Source: Geodermatophilus sabuli (GTDB lineage: Bacteria > Actinomycetota > Actinomycetes > Mycobacteriales > Geodermatophilaceae). From it: 64,000 bases of DNA. The notes under the pieces were generated by a model. It was not told the DNA's origin. It ran no database searches and saw only the letters and a list, made by a program, of their open reading frames with translations. A program made the position numbers and the translations under genes. Positions 8,098 to 17,288 of this stretch are shown in pieces. The stretch lies in contig NZ_JAAGWF010000020.1 in assembly GCF_010686765.1 (NCBI RefSeq), forward strand, positions 1 to 64,000. The letters run 5' to 3'. Each line of letters starts with the position of its first letter. Position 1 is the stretch's first letter.

Positions 8098-8928
8098 TCA
8101 GGCTGCGGCCGACGCCGCCCCGGCCGCCCGCTCCAGCGCCCGGCGGGTGAGCAGCCGGGCCAGGTGACGGCGGTACTCCTGGTCGGCGTGCATGTCCGCC
8201 CCGGGGCTGGTGCCCTCGTCGGCCAGCGCGGCCGCCTCGGCGATGGAGGCCCCGCGGGCCAGCGCCTCCTCGGTCGCGGTCGCCCGCACCACCGAGCCGG
8301 CCATGTTGGCCAGCGCCACCCGGCCGTCGACCGCGGCGGCGGCGACGATCGGCCAGTCGTTGGCCCGGCGGGTGAACTTCTCGTACGCCCAGCCGGCCGA
8401 CCCGGTGCGCGGCACGCGGATCTCCACGATCAGCTCGTCCTCGGCCAGGGCGGTCTCGAAGAAGCCCAGCCAGAACTCGGTCAGCGGGATCGTCCGGCGG
8501 CCCTCGGGCCCCTGGACGACGACGTCACCGCCGAGCGCGAGCAGCGCGGTGGGCAGGTCCGACGCCGGGTCGCTGTGCGCCACCGTGCCGCCGATGGTGC
8601 CCCGGTGCCGCACCTGCGGGTCACCCACCTGGCTGGCGGTGTAGGGCAGGAGCGGCACCTCGGCCGCCGCGACGGCGTCCTTCTCCAGCTCGTGGTGCCG
8701 GGTGCCGGCGCCGATCGCGACCTCGTCGCCGTCCACCCGCACGTAGGACATCCCGGGGATGCCGCTGATGTCCACGAGGTAGGCCGGCATGGCCAGCCGG
8801 AGCTTCATCAGCGGCAGCAGGGAGTGCCCGCCGGCGAGGATCTTGGCGTCGTCCCCGTGCTCGACGAGCGCCGCGATCGCGTCCTCGACCGACGTGGCCC
8901 GGACCAGCTCGAACGGCCCGGGGATCAT
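8098..8928 (-). CDS. Molybdenum hydroxylase FAD subunit (CoxM/CutM family)
   Basis: 276 residues. The medium subunit carries FAD and passes electrons from the Fe-S subunit to an acceptor. FAD-binding motifs are [15 protein letters not shown] near the N-terminus and [16 protein letters not shown] in the middle; the C-terminal CO-dehydrogenase flavoprotein domain follows. ATG 8928 is set by overlap with the upstream gene's stop (ATGA). It is the last gene of the coxL-coxS-coxM-like operon on the minus strand. It is named for its family only, because the large subunit is not a true CO dehydrogenase. Confidence 0.9.
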   Translation of the reverse strand: MIPGPFELVRATSVEDAIAALVEHGDDAKILAGGHSLLPLMKLRLAMPAYLVDISGIPGMSYVRVDGDEVAIGAGTRHHELEKDAVAAAEVPLLPYTASQVGDPQVRHRGTIGGTVAHSDPASDLPTALLALGGDVVVQGPEGRRTIPLTEFWLGFFETALAEDELIVEIRVPRTGSAGWAYEKFTRRANDWPIVAAAAVDGRVALANMAGSVVRATATEEALARGASIAEAAALADEGTSPGADMHADQEYRRHLARLLTRRALERAAGAASAAA

Positions 8929-9428
8929 CGGGCGACCTCCTGACCCTGCGGAACCTGACCGGCGGCCGGGCCGGCCTTGGCCGCGCTCTGCACCGCGCGG
9001 ACGATGTTGTGGTAGCCGGTGCACCGGCAGAGGTTGCCCTCGAGGCCCTCGCGCACCTCGCGGTCGCTCGGGTCGGGGTTGTCGGCCAGGACGCCGATGG
9101 CGGCCATGACCATGCCGGGGGTGCAGAACCCGCACTGCAGCCCGTGCTCCTCGCGGAAGGCCTTCTGCATCGGGTGCAGCTCGCCGTCGGGACCGGCGAG
9201 GCCCTCCAGGGTCGTCACCTCGGCGCCCTCGGCCTGGGCCGCGAGCAGCGTGCACGACTTCACCGACAGCCCGTCGACGATCACCGTGCACGCCCCGCAG
9301 GAGGTGGTGTCGCAGCCGATGTTGGTCGCCTTCAGCCCCACGACGTCGCGCAGGTAGTGCGCCAGCAGCAGGCGGGGCTCCACCTCGTCGCTGTGCTGCT
9401 GGCCGTTGACGGTCATGGAGACCTGCAT
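8925..9428 (-). CDS. Molybdenum hydroxylase 2Fe-2S subunit (CoxS family)
   Basis: 167 residues. The plant-type [2Fe-2S] cluster ligands are C39, C44, C47 and C59 ([12 protein letters not shown]). The second helical-domain cluster ligands are C99, C102, C134 and C136 (CGFCTPGM and [10 protein letters not shown]). The subunit relays electrons from the Mo site to FAD. ATG 9428 overlaps the coxL-like stop (TGATG), and its own stop overlaps the next start, so all three subunits are translationally coupled. An upstream reading beginning at 9470 only adds residues encoded inside the large-subunit gene. Confidence 0.93.
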   Translation of the reverse strand: MQVSMTVNGQQHSDEVEPRLLLAHYLRDVVGLKATNIGCDTTSCGACTVIVDGLSVKSCTLLAAQAEGAEVTTLEGLAGPDGELHPMQKAFREEHGLQCGFCTPGMVMAAIGVLADNPDPSDREVREGLEGNLCRCTGYHNIVRAVQSAAKAGPAAGQVPQGQEVAR

Positions 9429-11710
9429 CAGTGGGTGCCCTCCTGCTGAGCCTGCTGGATGGCCCGCCACACCTTCATCGGCGTGGTGGGCATGTCGATG
9501 TGCCGGACGCCGAGGTGCGCCACGGCGTCGATGACGGCGTTGTGCACCGCGGGGGTGGAGCCGATGGTGCCCGCCTCGCCGATGCCCTTGGCGCCCAGCG
9601 GGTTCATGGGCGTGGGCGTGGCCATGTCGACCAGCTCGAAGCTGGGCAGCTCGGTCGCCGAGACGAACGGGTAGTCCGCGAGCGTCGAGGTCTGCGGGTT
9701 CCCGTCGGCGTCGTAGAGCACCTCCTCGAGCAGGGCCTGCGCGACGCCCTGGGCGATCCCGCCGTGCCGCTGCCCCTCGGCGAGCAGCGGGTTGACGATG
9801 GTCCCGGCGTCGTCGACGGTCACCACCCGCTGCACCTCGGTCTTGCCCGACTCGGTGTCGACCTCGACGACGACGAGGTGCGCACCGAACGGGAAGGTCG
9901 GGCCGCCCGCCTCGAAGCGGGTCTGCACCAGCAGCGGCTCCTTCTCGGCCAGCTGGGCCAGCGTGATGCCGGCGCCCGGGGTGCCCCGGACGCTCAGCCC
10001 GGCCGAGGAGAGGTCGATCTCCAGGTCGGCGGGGTCGGCCTCCAGCTGCTCCGCGGCCCGCTGCTTGGCGAGCTCCACGAGCTCGGTGGCGGCCTGGTGG
10101 ACGGCGGCGCCGCCCTGCTGCAGGCTGCGCGAGCCCATGGTGCCGCCACCGCGCGGGATGCGGTCGGTGTCGCCGTGGATGACGGTGATCTTGTCCACCG
10201 GGATGCCGGTCTGCTCGCTGGCGATCATCGCCCAGGCGGTGGCGTGGCCCTGGCCGTGCGGCGAGGTGCCGGTGAGCACGGTCGCCGTCCCGTCGGGGTG
10301 CACCTCCATCTCGGCGGACTCGCCGGCGCCGAGGCCGGTGTCGGCGCCGGTGATCTCGACGTAGACCGACATGCCGATGCCCAGCTGCTTGACGTCGCCG
10401 TTCTCCCGGCGGCGGGCCTGCTCGGCGCGGAGCTCCTGGTACCCGGCGGCGTCCAGCACCTTGTCCAGGGCCGCCACGTACTCACCGCTGTCGTAGACCG
10501 CGCCCATGGCCGTGGTGTGCGGCTCGTGGAAGTCCGGCAGCAGGTTCTTGCGGCGGACCTCCGCGGGGTCCATGCCGATCTCGGCGGCGAACAGGTCCAG
10601 CGCCCGCTCGACCGCCGCCGTCGCCTCGGGACGCCCGGCGCCGCGGTAGGCGCCGATCGAGGTGGTGTTGGTGGCCAGCGCCCGGGCCTGGGCGTGCACC
10701 TTGGGGAAGGCGTACACGGCAGGGGCCATGAGCATGGTCAGCGTCGGCAGCACCGGCCCGAAACGCGGGTAAGCGCCGCAGTCCTGGTCGACGAGCAGGC
10801 TGTAGGCCTCCACCGTGCCGTCCCGGCTGCCGCCGATCGCGACCACCTGGTCCTGGCCGCGGCCGTGCAGCATCCCGACCAGGTTCTCCGAGCGGTTCTC
10901 CACCCACTTCACCGGGCGGCCGGCCTTCTGGGCGAGCCAGGCGACCATGGCGAACTCGGGGTCCGCGCCGATCTTGGCGCCGAACCCGCCGCCCACGTCG
11001 GGGGTGACCAGGTGCACCAGCGCCGGGTCCAGCCCCAGCCAGCCGGCGATCTGGGCCTTGGCCTGCTGGGCACCCTGGTTGGAGCAGAAGATCGTGACCC
11101 GGCCGTCCTCACCCCACGCCGCGGCTGCGGCCCGCGTCTCCAGGGGTACCGGGGCGACGCGCTGGTTGACCACGGCCTGCCGGACGACGACCTCGCAGCC
11201 GGCGAAGAAGTCCGCGGGCTCGGGCTCTCCGAAGGCGGCCATCACGTTGGTGCCGGCCTCGGGGAAGAGCAGCGTCTCGTCCTTCAGGGCGTCGGCCGTG
11301 GTCACCACCGCGGGCAGCGTGTCGATGTCGACCGACACCATCTCGGCGGCGTCCTCGCCCTGGTAGCGCTCCTCGGTGAGGACGACGGCGATGATGTCGC
11401 CGACGAACCGGACGGTCTCCGAGGCGAACCACGGGCGGGACATGGCCGCCGGCACCATCGGCAGCCCGGCGGGGATCGGGTCCAGGTCGGTGCAGTCCTC
11501 GGCGCTGTACACGGCGACGACGCCGGGCGCCTCGCGCGCGGCGGAGGTGTCGACCGAGAGCACGCGGCCGTGGGCCACCTGGGATCGGATGAAGGTCGCG
11601 TGCAGCGCACCGGTGAGCCGGTCGTCGACCAGGTCGTCGGTGTAGGTCGCACCACGCGTGAGGAACAGCGGGTCCTCCGTGCGGACCACGCGGGTACCGA
11701 GGATGCTCAT
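9428..11710 (-). CDS. Molybdenum hydroxylase large subunit, form II (CoxL-like; xanthine oxidase family)
   Basis: 760 residues. It binds the Mo-molybdopterin cytosine dinucleotide cofactor and should hydroxylate an aldehyde, purine or other heterocycle. The diagnostic active-site loop reads AYRGAGR (354-360), the form II signature; true CO dehydrogenases (form I) have AYxCSFR. A GIGEAG block near the C-terminus holds the catalytic Glu. ATG 11710 is preferred, with GGA(AAG) 8-10 nt upstream; a GTG at 11746 is an alternative. GATAGT near 11745 on the minus strand could be the -10. Large subunit first, then small, then medium is an uncommon but known order. The substrate cannot be read from the sequence. 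Confidence 0.9.
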   Translation of the reverse strand: MSILGTRVVRTEDPLFLTRGATYTDDLVDDRLTGALHATFIRSQVAHGRVLSVDTSAAREAPGVVAVYSAEDCTDLDPIPAGLPMVPAAMSRPWFASETVRFVGDIIAVVLTEERYQGEDAAEMVSVDIDTLPAVVTTADALKDETLLFPEAGTNVMAAFGEPEPADFFAGCEVVVRQAVVNQRVAPVPLETRAAAAAWGEDGRVTIFCSNQGAQQAKAQIAGWLGLDPALVHLVTPDVGGGFGAKIGADPEFAMVAWLAQKAGRPVKWVENRSENLVGMLHGRGQDQVVAIGGSRDGTVEAYSLLVDQDCGAYPRFGPVLPTLTMLMAPAVYAFPKVHAQARALATNTTSIGAYRGAGRPEATAAVERALDLFAAEIGMDPAEVRRKNLLPDFHEPHTTAMGAVYDSGEYVAALDKVLDAAGYQELRAEQARRRENGDVKQLGIGMSVYVEITGADTGLGAGESAEMEVHPDGTATVLTGTSPHGQGHATAWAMIASEQTGIPVDKITVIHGDTDRIPRGGGTMGSRSLQQGGAAVHQAATELVELAKQRAAEQLEADPADLEIDLSSAGLSVRGTPGAGITLAQLAEKEPLLVQTRFEAGGPTFPFGAHLVVVEVDTESGKTEVQRVVTVDDAGTIVNPLLAEGQRHGGIAQGVAQALLEEVLYDADGNPQTSTLADYPFVSATELPSFELVDMATPTPMNPLGAKGIGEAGTIGSTPAVHNAVIDAVAHLGVRHIDMPTTPMKVWRAIQQAQQEGTH

Positions 11711-11815
11711 GCGCTCACTTTCCGTCGGGCGAGAGACCGCGGTCACTATCCATGCACGTGCGCCGCTCCGCCAACCCCCTACCGTCCTGCGGAAACAGGG
11801 CCGGGCGGGCCGCGG

Positions 11816-11857
11816 GACGTCGTCCGCCCCCAGTCTCCCGGGGGCGGGGACGACGTC
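11816..11857 (-). terminator. Long hairpin downstream of the small acidic gene
   Basis: Arms 11816-11831 and 11840-11857 pair over 16 bp with a 2-nt bulge. They sit 13 nt beyond the stop of the 56-residue gene, and upstream of the coxL-like promoter region. Confidence 0.6.
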
Positions 11858-11869
11858 GCGCGCAGGGGG

Positions 11870-12040
11870 TCAGCCGCGGTCGTCGGGGGCCGGGGTGGCG
11901 GCCGGGTCGCCGTCCCAGTCCTTGCCTGCCACGTCGGCGTTCTCCGAGGCGCTGTCGGTCTGCTCGGCGACGGTCTGGACCATCTCCTCGTCGGAGAGCC
12001 CCTCGCCGGCGCTCTCGGTGTGCCCGGTCGGCTCGCTCAT
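11870..12040 (-). CDS. Small acidic hypothetical protein
   Basis: 56 residues, strongly acidic (about a quarter Asp/Glu) and without Cys or hydrophobic segments, so probably disordered. It begins MSEPTGHTESAGEGLSDEE. ATG 12040 follows GAGGAG at 8 nt, a clear ribosome site, and the reading frame uses third-position G/C. A hairpin closes it. It lies divergent from the HTH regulator at 12241, with the palindromic operator between them. I do not recognise the family. Confidence 0.65.
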   Translation of the reverse strand: MSEPTGHTESAGEGLSDEEMVQTVAEQTDSASENADVAGKDWDGDPAATPAPDDRG

Positions 12041-12187
12041 GCCATCGCTCCTCGGTCGGTCGGTCGGGTCCCCCGCCCCTCCCCGGGACCCGGCGGCGGC
12101 AAACTCGGTCGCCGACTCCTCCGCGCAACCACCGTTGCGCGACACGCCGGTTCCCTGCCACCCGCCTTGCGGGCCCGGTGGGCCCGG

Positions 12188-12220
12188 TCGATAGTGGACA
12201 ACAGGATCGTCCACCATCGA
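12188..12220. promoter_or_regulatory. Long inverted repeat, probable operator of the divergent HTH gene
   Basis: Arms TCGATAGTGGAC (12188-12199) and GTCCACCATCGA (12209-12220) pair at 11 of 12 positions around a 9-nt spacer. The site ends 20 nt before the GTG of the HTH gene at 12241 and lies 148 nt upstream of the divergent gene at 12040. Autoregulation is the simplest reading. Confidence 0.6.
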
Positions 12221-12240
12221 TATTGACCCTGGAGCACACC

Positions 12241-12621
12241 GTGGCCATCGACCTCGCCCCGCGGGAGTCCGCCGAGGAGCAGGATCCGGCCGCTCGAGCG
12301 CTCGGCGAGCTGCTCGAGGTCCTGGACGTCTGCATCGCCGACCTCGAGCGCGCCCGGAGCCGCGGGCGGGAGCTGCTCGAGCGGCGCCGGACCGGCACCC
12401 CGTGGCTGGACATCGTCACCGCGGAGTCCCGGCCACTGGTCGTCGAGCAGGTGAGCACGGTGATGGCGGCGCTGGCGACCGCCGGGGGCGCGTGGCGCCG
12501 CGAGCAGGCGCACGCGCTGCAGTCCGAGCAGGTGAGCATCAACCGGATCGCCGCGCTGTACGGCGTCACCCGTCAGCGCATCTCCGCGCTGCTGCGCGAG
12601 CGGGCCCGGAGCGTGGCCTGA
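12241..12621 (+). CDS. Small HTH protein (putative regulator)
   Basis: 126 residues. The first 90 are helical with a heptad-like pattern (LGELLEVLDVCIADLERARSR) and could mediate dimerisation. The C-terminal 35 form a helix-turn-helix (SINRIAALYGVTRQRISALLRER) similar to sigma-70 region 4 or resolvase-type helices. GTG 12241 has GGAG 7 nt upstream. The long palindrome immediately upstream is a natural operator for a dimer of this size. It ends 4 nt from the hrpA stop (convergent), with no terminator between. Target genes beyond its own promoter are unknown. Confidence 0.7.
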   Translation: MAIDLAPRESAEEQDPAARALGELLEVLDVCIADLERARSRGRELLERRRTGTPWLDIVTAESRPLVVEQVSTVMAALATAGGAWRREQAHALQSEQVSINRIAALYGVTRQRISALLRERARSVA

Positions 12622-12625
12622 CCCC

Positions 12626-15600
12626 TCACGGGACGAGGGCGTCGATGGCCTTGTAGACCCGCTGCTCGGACACCGGCCGTGGCGTGCCGACGACCTGGGC
12701 GAACAGGCCCACCCGCAGCTCCTCGAGCATCCAGCGCACGCGAGTCACCGGGTCGTCGGGCGATCCGGTGGCGGGCACCTGGGCGCGCAGCTGCTGGTAC
12801 TCGGCGGCGACCGCCGCGACCTGGGCGGTCCACAGCTCGTCGCGCGCGGCGTTCGCCGGCAGCTTCTCCAGCCGGTGGGCCATGGCCCGGAGGTACCGGA
12901 CGAGGTCGGGGAGACGGCGTCGCCCGGCCGCGGCGACGAAGCCCCGGTGCAGCAGCCCGCCCATCTGGCGGCGCAGGTCGGCGATCGCCGCCTCGGGCAC
13001 CCGGCGACCCGGTGCCGCGCCGATCGCCACGGCCACCTCGCGGGCCTGGGTCAGCACCGCCTCCACCCGGCCGACGGTGTCGGTCGTCAGGGGCAGCAGC
13101 TGCGCGCGGGCGGTGGCCACCAGCGCCGCGAAGGCCGCCTCGTCGCGCGGGGGCCCGCCGGCGGCGGCGACCAGCTCGTCGGCGGCGGCGTCGACGCAGT
13201 CGTCGACCAGCGCCGGGATCTCGCCGTCCGGGTTGAACTGCAGCGCCAGTCGGGTGCGCGGGGACAGCCCCTTGACCACCTGCCGGGACGGGGAGCCGGC
13301 GACCAGGAGCAGCAGCCGCCGCGTGCCGCGCCAGCTCAGCCGGGTGGCCTCGACCTCGGTGGCCACGACCCGGATGCCGACGGTCCCGCCCTCGTCGACC
13401 AGGGCCGGGTGGGCGGTCACGACGTGCCCGCCCCGGCGGACCTGCACGGTGCGCGGCAGGGTGCCGAAGGTCCAGGCGGTCTGCCCGGTGCGCTCGACGT
13501 CGGCCGCCGCGGCCGCCAGGCTCGCCCGGCTCTGCGGTGCCACCTGGGCGCGCAGGGCCTGCAGGTCCTTGCCGAGGGCCAGCGGCCGGTGCCGGTCGTC
13601 GACGACCCGGAAGGTGGCCCGCAGGTGGTCGGGCACCTGGGCGGGCGTCCAGGCGTCCGGCGGGACGATGACCGCCGCCGAGCGGCGCAGCTCGCGCTCC
13701 AGGGCCGGCAGCAGCGGCTCGGTGGGCGCGATGCGCGGCAGCACCTCGCGGACCCGGTCCGGGATCGGCACCAGCGCCCGCCGCAGCTGCTTGGGCAGGG
13801 TGCGCAGCAGCGCGGTGACCAGCTCCTCCCGCTGGCCCGGCACGGTGAACGCCAGCGTCTCGCCCGCCGTGCGCTCGGCGACGGCGTCCAGGACGGCGAG
13901 GGGGACCTCGACGGTGACGCCGTCCTGCGGCGTGCCGGGCGCGAACGCGTACGACAGCGGGAGGGTCAGCCCCTGCGACAGCGGCACCTCGTCGGGGAAG
14001 TCCTCGGCCCGCACCTGACCGGCCGCTGCGGCGTTGGTGAGCAGCTCCGGGGTGAGGGTGAGCAGCTCGGGGGTCTCCCGCCGCGCGGCCTTCCACCACC
14101 GGTCGAAGTGCCGGGTGGAGACGACGTCGGCGGGGATGCGGGCGTCGTACAGCTCGAACAGCGTCTCGTCGTCCACCCTGATGTCGCGACGGCGGGCCCG
14201 TTCCTCGAGCTCGGCGACCCGCTCGATCGCCTTCTGGTTGTCCTGCCAGAACCGGTGGTGCGTCGTCCACTCGCCCTGGACGAGGGCGTGCCGGATGAAC
14301 AGCTCACGGGAGACGACCGGGTCGATCGACCCGTACTGCACGCGGCGGCCGACGACCAGCGGGATGCCGTAGAGGGTGACCCGCTCGGTGGCCACGACCG
14401 ACCCCCGCTTGGCGTCCCAGCGCGGCTCGGAGTACTGCCGCTTCACCAGGTGGTCGGCCAGCTTCTCGACCACCTCGGGGTCGATGCGGGCGACCGTGCG
14501 CGCGAACAGCCGGCTGGTCTCGACCAGCTCGGCGGCGACCACCCAGCGCGGCGGCTTCTTCGCCAGCGGCGTGCCCGGGGCGATGACGAACCGGGCGTTG
14601 CGCGCGCCGAGGTACTCGCGGCTGGGCCGGCCGGGCTTGCCGTCGCGGCCCGTGGCCGGCTCCTGCTGCAGCCCCACGTGGGAGAGCAGCCCGGCCAGGA
14701 CGGCGGTGGAGATGCCCCGCTCGTCGGGTTCGGCGGCGAGCTCGCCGACCGACATCCCGAGCCGGCGGGCGGTGCTGCGCAGCTGGCCGTAGAGGTCCTG
14801 CCACTCGCGGATGCGCAGGTAGTGGAGGAACTCGCGCTTGATCGTCCGGCGGAACTGGCTGCCGGAGAGCGCCTCCTGCTGCTCGGAGAGGTACCGCCAG
14901 AGGTTGAGCAGGGCGACGAAGTCGGAGTGCTCGTCGGCGAACCGGGAGTGCAGCTCGTCGGCGGCCTGCTGGTGCTCGGTGGGTCGCTCCCGCGGGTCCT
15001 GGATGGTCAGCCCGGCCGCGATGACCAGCACCTCCTCCAGCACTCCGCGCCGGTCGGCCTCGACGACCATGCGGGCCATCCGCGGGTCCAGCGGGAGGGC
15101 GGCCAGCGCCCGGCCGGTCGGGGTGAGCCGGCCGACCCGCGCCTCGGCCGAGCCCTCGAGGGCGCCGAGCTCCTCGAGCAGGGCGAGGCCGTCGGCGACG
15201 GCGCGGCGGTCCGGTGGGTCGATGAACGGGAAGTCGGCGACGTCGCCCAGGTCGAGTGCGGCCATCTGCAGCAGCACCGACGCCAGGCTGGTGCGCAGGA
15301 TCTCCGGATCGGTGTACTCGGGGCGGCTGTCGAAGTCGTCCTCGGAGTACAGCCGGATGGCGATGCCCTCGGAGGTCCGGCCGCAGCGGCCCGACCGCTG
15401 GCGGGCCGACGCCTGGCTGACCGGCTCGATCGGCAGCCGCTGCACCTTCAGCCGGGCGCTGTAGCGGGAGATGCGCGCGGTGCCGGGGTCGATGACGTAG
15501 CGGATCCCGGGCACGGTCAGCGAGGTCTCGGCCACGTTGGTGGCCAGCACGACCCGCCGTCCGCTGTGCGGCGCGAACACCTTGTGCTGGTCGGCCGCCG

Positions 15601-16591
15601 ACAGCCGCGAGTAGAGCGGCACCACCTCGACGGCGGGGAAGCGCTCGCCGAGGACGTCGGCGGTGTCGCGGATCTCCCGCTCGCCGGCGAGGAACACCAG
15701 CACGTCCCCGGGACCCTCGGCGACCAGCTCGTCGACGGCGTCGGCGATGGCGGTCACCTGGTCGCGATCGGGATCGGCGTCCGGATCGTCGGGGTCCACG
15801 ACCGGCCGGTACCGGACCTCGACCGGGTAGGTGCGCCCGCTGACCTCGACGACCGGCACCTCGGCGCCGTCCGTGCTGAAGTGCTTCGCGATCCGCTCGA
15901 CGTCGATGGTGGCCGAGGTGATGACCAGTTTGAGGTCGGGGCGTCGCGGCAGCAGCTGGGCGAGGTAGCCCAGCAGGAAGTCGATGTTGAGGCTGCGCTC
16001 GTGCGCCTCGTCGATGATCAGGGTGTCGTACTGGCGCAGCATCCGGTCGCGGCCGATCTCGGCGAGCAGGACGCCGTCGGTCATGACCTTGACCAGCGTG
16101 CTGTCGGAGACCTGGTCGGTGAAGCGCACCTTCCACCCGACGGCGCCCGAGCCGAGCTCGGTGCCCAGCTCCTCGGCGATCCGTTCGGCGACGGTGCGCG
16201 CGGCGATCCGGCGCGGCTGGGTGTGCCCGATCCGGCCGTGGACGCCGCGGCCGATCTCGAGCGCGATCTTGGGCAGCTGGGTGGTCTTGCCGGAGCCGGT
16301 CTCGCCGGCGACGACGACGACCTGGGAGTCGCGCAGGGCGGCGGCGATGTCCTCGCGGCGGGCGCTGACCGGCAGCTCGGGCGGATAGGTGACCGCCGGC
16401 ACGGCCGCGCGGCGGCGGGCGATCCGCTCCTCGGCGGCGGCGACGTCCGCGGCGATCCGGGCCTGCTGGCGCGACCGCGCCTCGGGGTCACGGGTGCGGC
16501 GGGTGCCGTCGAGGCGGCGGCCCAGCCGGTGCGCGTCCTCGAGGGTGAGCCCCGCCAGCCGCGCACGCAGGTCGTCGGGCGCGGCGCTCAC
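12626..16591 (-). CDS. hrpA: HrpA-type DEAH-box ATP-dependent RNA helicase
   Basis: 1321 residues, the usual size for bacterial HrpA. Walker A GETGSGKTT lies at 96-104, then IIDEAHERS, SATID and the motif VI arginine finger QRSGRCGR. The helicase-associated and OB domains follow, with the long C-terminal DUF3418 region typical of HrpA. GTG 16591 is chosen because GGAGGAG lies about 8 nt upstream; a further 20 codons upstream look non-coding. HrpA proteins are cytoplasmic RNA helicases; in E. coli HrpA acts in mRNA processing and rescue of stalled ribosomes. Confidence 0.93.
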   Translation of the reverse strand: MSAAPDDLRARLAGLTLEDAHRLGRRLDGTRRTRDPEARSRQQARIAADVAAAEERIARRRAAVPAVTYPPELPVSARREDIAAALRDSQVVVVAGETGSGKTTQLPKIALEIGRGVHGRIGHTQPRRIAARTVAERIAEELGTELGSGAVGWKVRFTDQVSDSTLVKVMTDGVLLAEIGRDRMLRQYDTLIIDEAHERSLNIDFLLGYLAQLLPRRPDLKLVITSATIDVERIAKHFSTDGAEVPVVEVSGRTYPVEVRYRPVVDPDDPDADPDRDQVTAIADAVDELVAEGPGDVLVFLAGEREIRDTADVLGERFPAVEVVPLYSRLSAADQHKVFAPHSGRRVVLATNVAETSLTVPGIRYVIDPGTARISRYSARLKVQRLPIEPVSQASARQRSGRCGRTSEGIAIRLYSEDDFDSRPEYTDPEILRTSLASVLLQMAALDLGDVADFPFIDPPDRRAVADGLALLEELGALEGSAEARVGRLTPTGRALAALPLDPRMARMVVEADRRGVLEEVLVIAAGLTIQDPRERPTEHQQAADELHSRFADEHSDFVALLNLWRYLSEQQEALSGSQFRRTIKREFLHYLRIREWQDLYGQLRSTARRLGMSVGELAAEPDERGISTAVLAGLLSHVGLQQEPATGRDGKPGRPSREYLGARNARFVIAPGTPLAKKPPRWVVAAELVETSRLFARTVARIDPEVVEKLADHLVKRQYSEPRWDAKRGSVVATERVTLYGIPLVVGRRVQYGSIDPVVSRELFIRHALVQGEWTTHHRFWQDNQKAIERVAELEERARRRDIRVDDETLFELYDARIPADVVSTRHFDRWWKAARRETPELLTLTPELLTNAAAAGQVRAEDFPDEVPLSQGLTLPLSYAFAPGTPQDGVTVEVPLAVLDAVAERTAGETLAFTVPGQREELVTALLRTLPKQLRRALVPIPDRVREVLPRIAPTEPLLPALERELRRSAAVIVPPDAWTPAQVPDHLRATFRVVDDRHRPLALGKDLQALRAQVAPQSRASLAAAAADVERTGQTAWTFGTLPRTVQVRRGGHVVTAHPALVDEGGTVGIRVVATEVEATRLSWRGTRRLLLLVAGSPSRQVVKGLSPRTRLALQFNPDGEIPALVDDCVDAAADELVAAAGGPPRDEAAFAALVATARAQLLPLTTDTVGRVEAVLTQAREVAVAIGAAPGRRVPEAAIADLRRQMGGLLHRGFVAAAGRRRLPDLVRYLRAMAHRLEKLPANAARDELWTAQVAAVAAEYQQLRAQVPATGSPDDPVTRVRWMLEELRVGLFAQVVGTPRPVSEQRVYKAIDALVP

Positions 16592-16704
16592 GGGGCACTC
16601 CTCCAGCACGGGTGGACGATGGGGGGACGGGGACCCCGGTCGGCGGGGCACCGGTCCAGGATCCCACCGTCCGTCGGACGACGGAGGTGGCCGACCTCAC
16701 TCGT

Positions 16705-16755
16705 GTGCACGGTGCAACCAAGTGCATGTAGGGCGCAACCGGTTGTACGGTGCAC
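16705..16755 (+). promoter_or_regulatory. Inverted repeats upstream of the marR-type gene
   Basis: A 15-bp arm (16705-16719, GTGCACGGTGCAACC) pairs at 13 of 15 with 16741-16755. Between them is a perfect 10-bp palindrome CAACCGGTTG (16736-16745). The site ends 32 nt before the GTG. Such paired palindromes suit a MarR dimer repressing its own operon. Confidence 0.55.
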
Positions 16756-16787
16756 ATGTTCTCGTCCGCACCAGTCCCGGAGCGCCC

Positions 16788-17288
16788 GTGTCCCCGCCTC
16801 CTGCCGACCGCGCCGGCGAACTGCGCACCCTCGGAGAGCAGCTGCCGCGCTTCATGCGGCTGGTCCACGCGCTCAAGGCCGGCCAGTCCACCGGGGACCG
16901 TGACCGTGCGGCGCACGTGCTGCTCTTCCCGCTCGTGCGGCTGGGCCCACTGCGCCAGGGTGCCCTCGCCGAGCTGGTGCACGCCGACCCCTCGACGGTC
17001 AGCCGGCACGTCGCCGCCCTGATCGAGCAGGGCCTGGTGCTCCGGGTCGCCGACGAGACCGACGGCCGGGCCAGCCGGCTGGTCGTCACCGATGCCGGAC
17101 GGGCCGCTCTCGAGCAGGCCCGGGCCGACCGCGAGGCGCACCTGGACCGGGTCACCGCCGACTGGACACCGGACGAGCTCGCCAGCCTCACCACGCTCTT
17201 CGGCCGTCTGCTCGACGGCCTCACCGCCACCCTGCCCAGCGATCCGGCCAGCCCGGCACCACCCGCCTCCGTGAGAGAGAAGTCATGA
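16788..17288 (+). CDS. MarR-family transcriptional regulator
   Basis: 166 residues. Winged-helix core: LRQGALAELVHADPSTVSRHVAALIEQGLVLRV, then the wing DETDGRASRLVVTDAGRAAL, flanked by dimerisation helices. GTG 16788 has GGAG 5 nt upstream. The stop overlaps the exporter's ATG by 4 nt (ATGA). Regulator and exporter are therefore one translation-coupled operon, and the regulator probably represses both until it binds a small aromatic or lipophilic ligand. The upstream palindromes fit this. Confidence 0.9.
   Translation: MSPPPADRAGELRTLGEQLPRFMRLVHALKAGQSTGDRDRAAHVLLFPLVRLGPLRQGALAELVHADPSTVSRHVAALIEQGLVLRVADETDGRASRLVVTDAGRAALEQARADREAHLDRVTADWTPDELASLTTLFGRLLDGLTATLPSDPASPAPPASVREKS

Noticed and set aside
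9428-11710. Calling the operon a true aerobic CO dehydrogenase
   Set aside because: The active-site loop is AYRGAGR (form II), not AYxCSFR, and no cox accessory genes are seen nearby.
12626-16903. Long open frames opposite hrpA and other genes (some over 1000 codons)
   Set aside because: They are arginine/glycine/proline-rich with wrong codon-position bias, and lie antisense to well-supported genes; this is normal in very GC-rich DNA.
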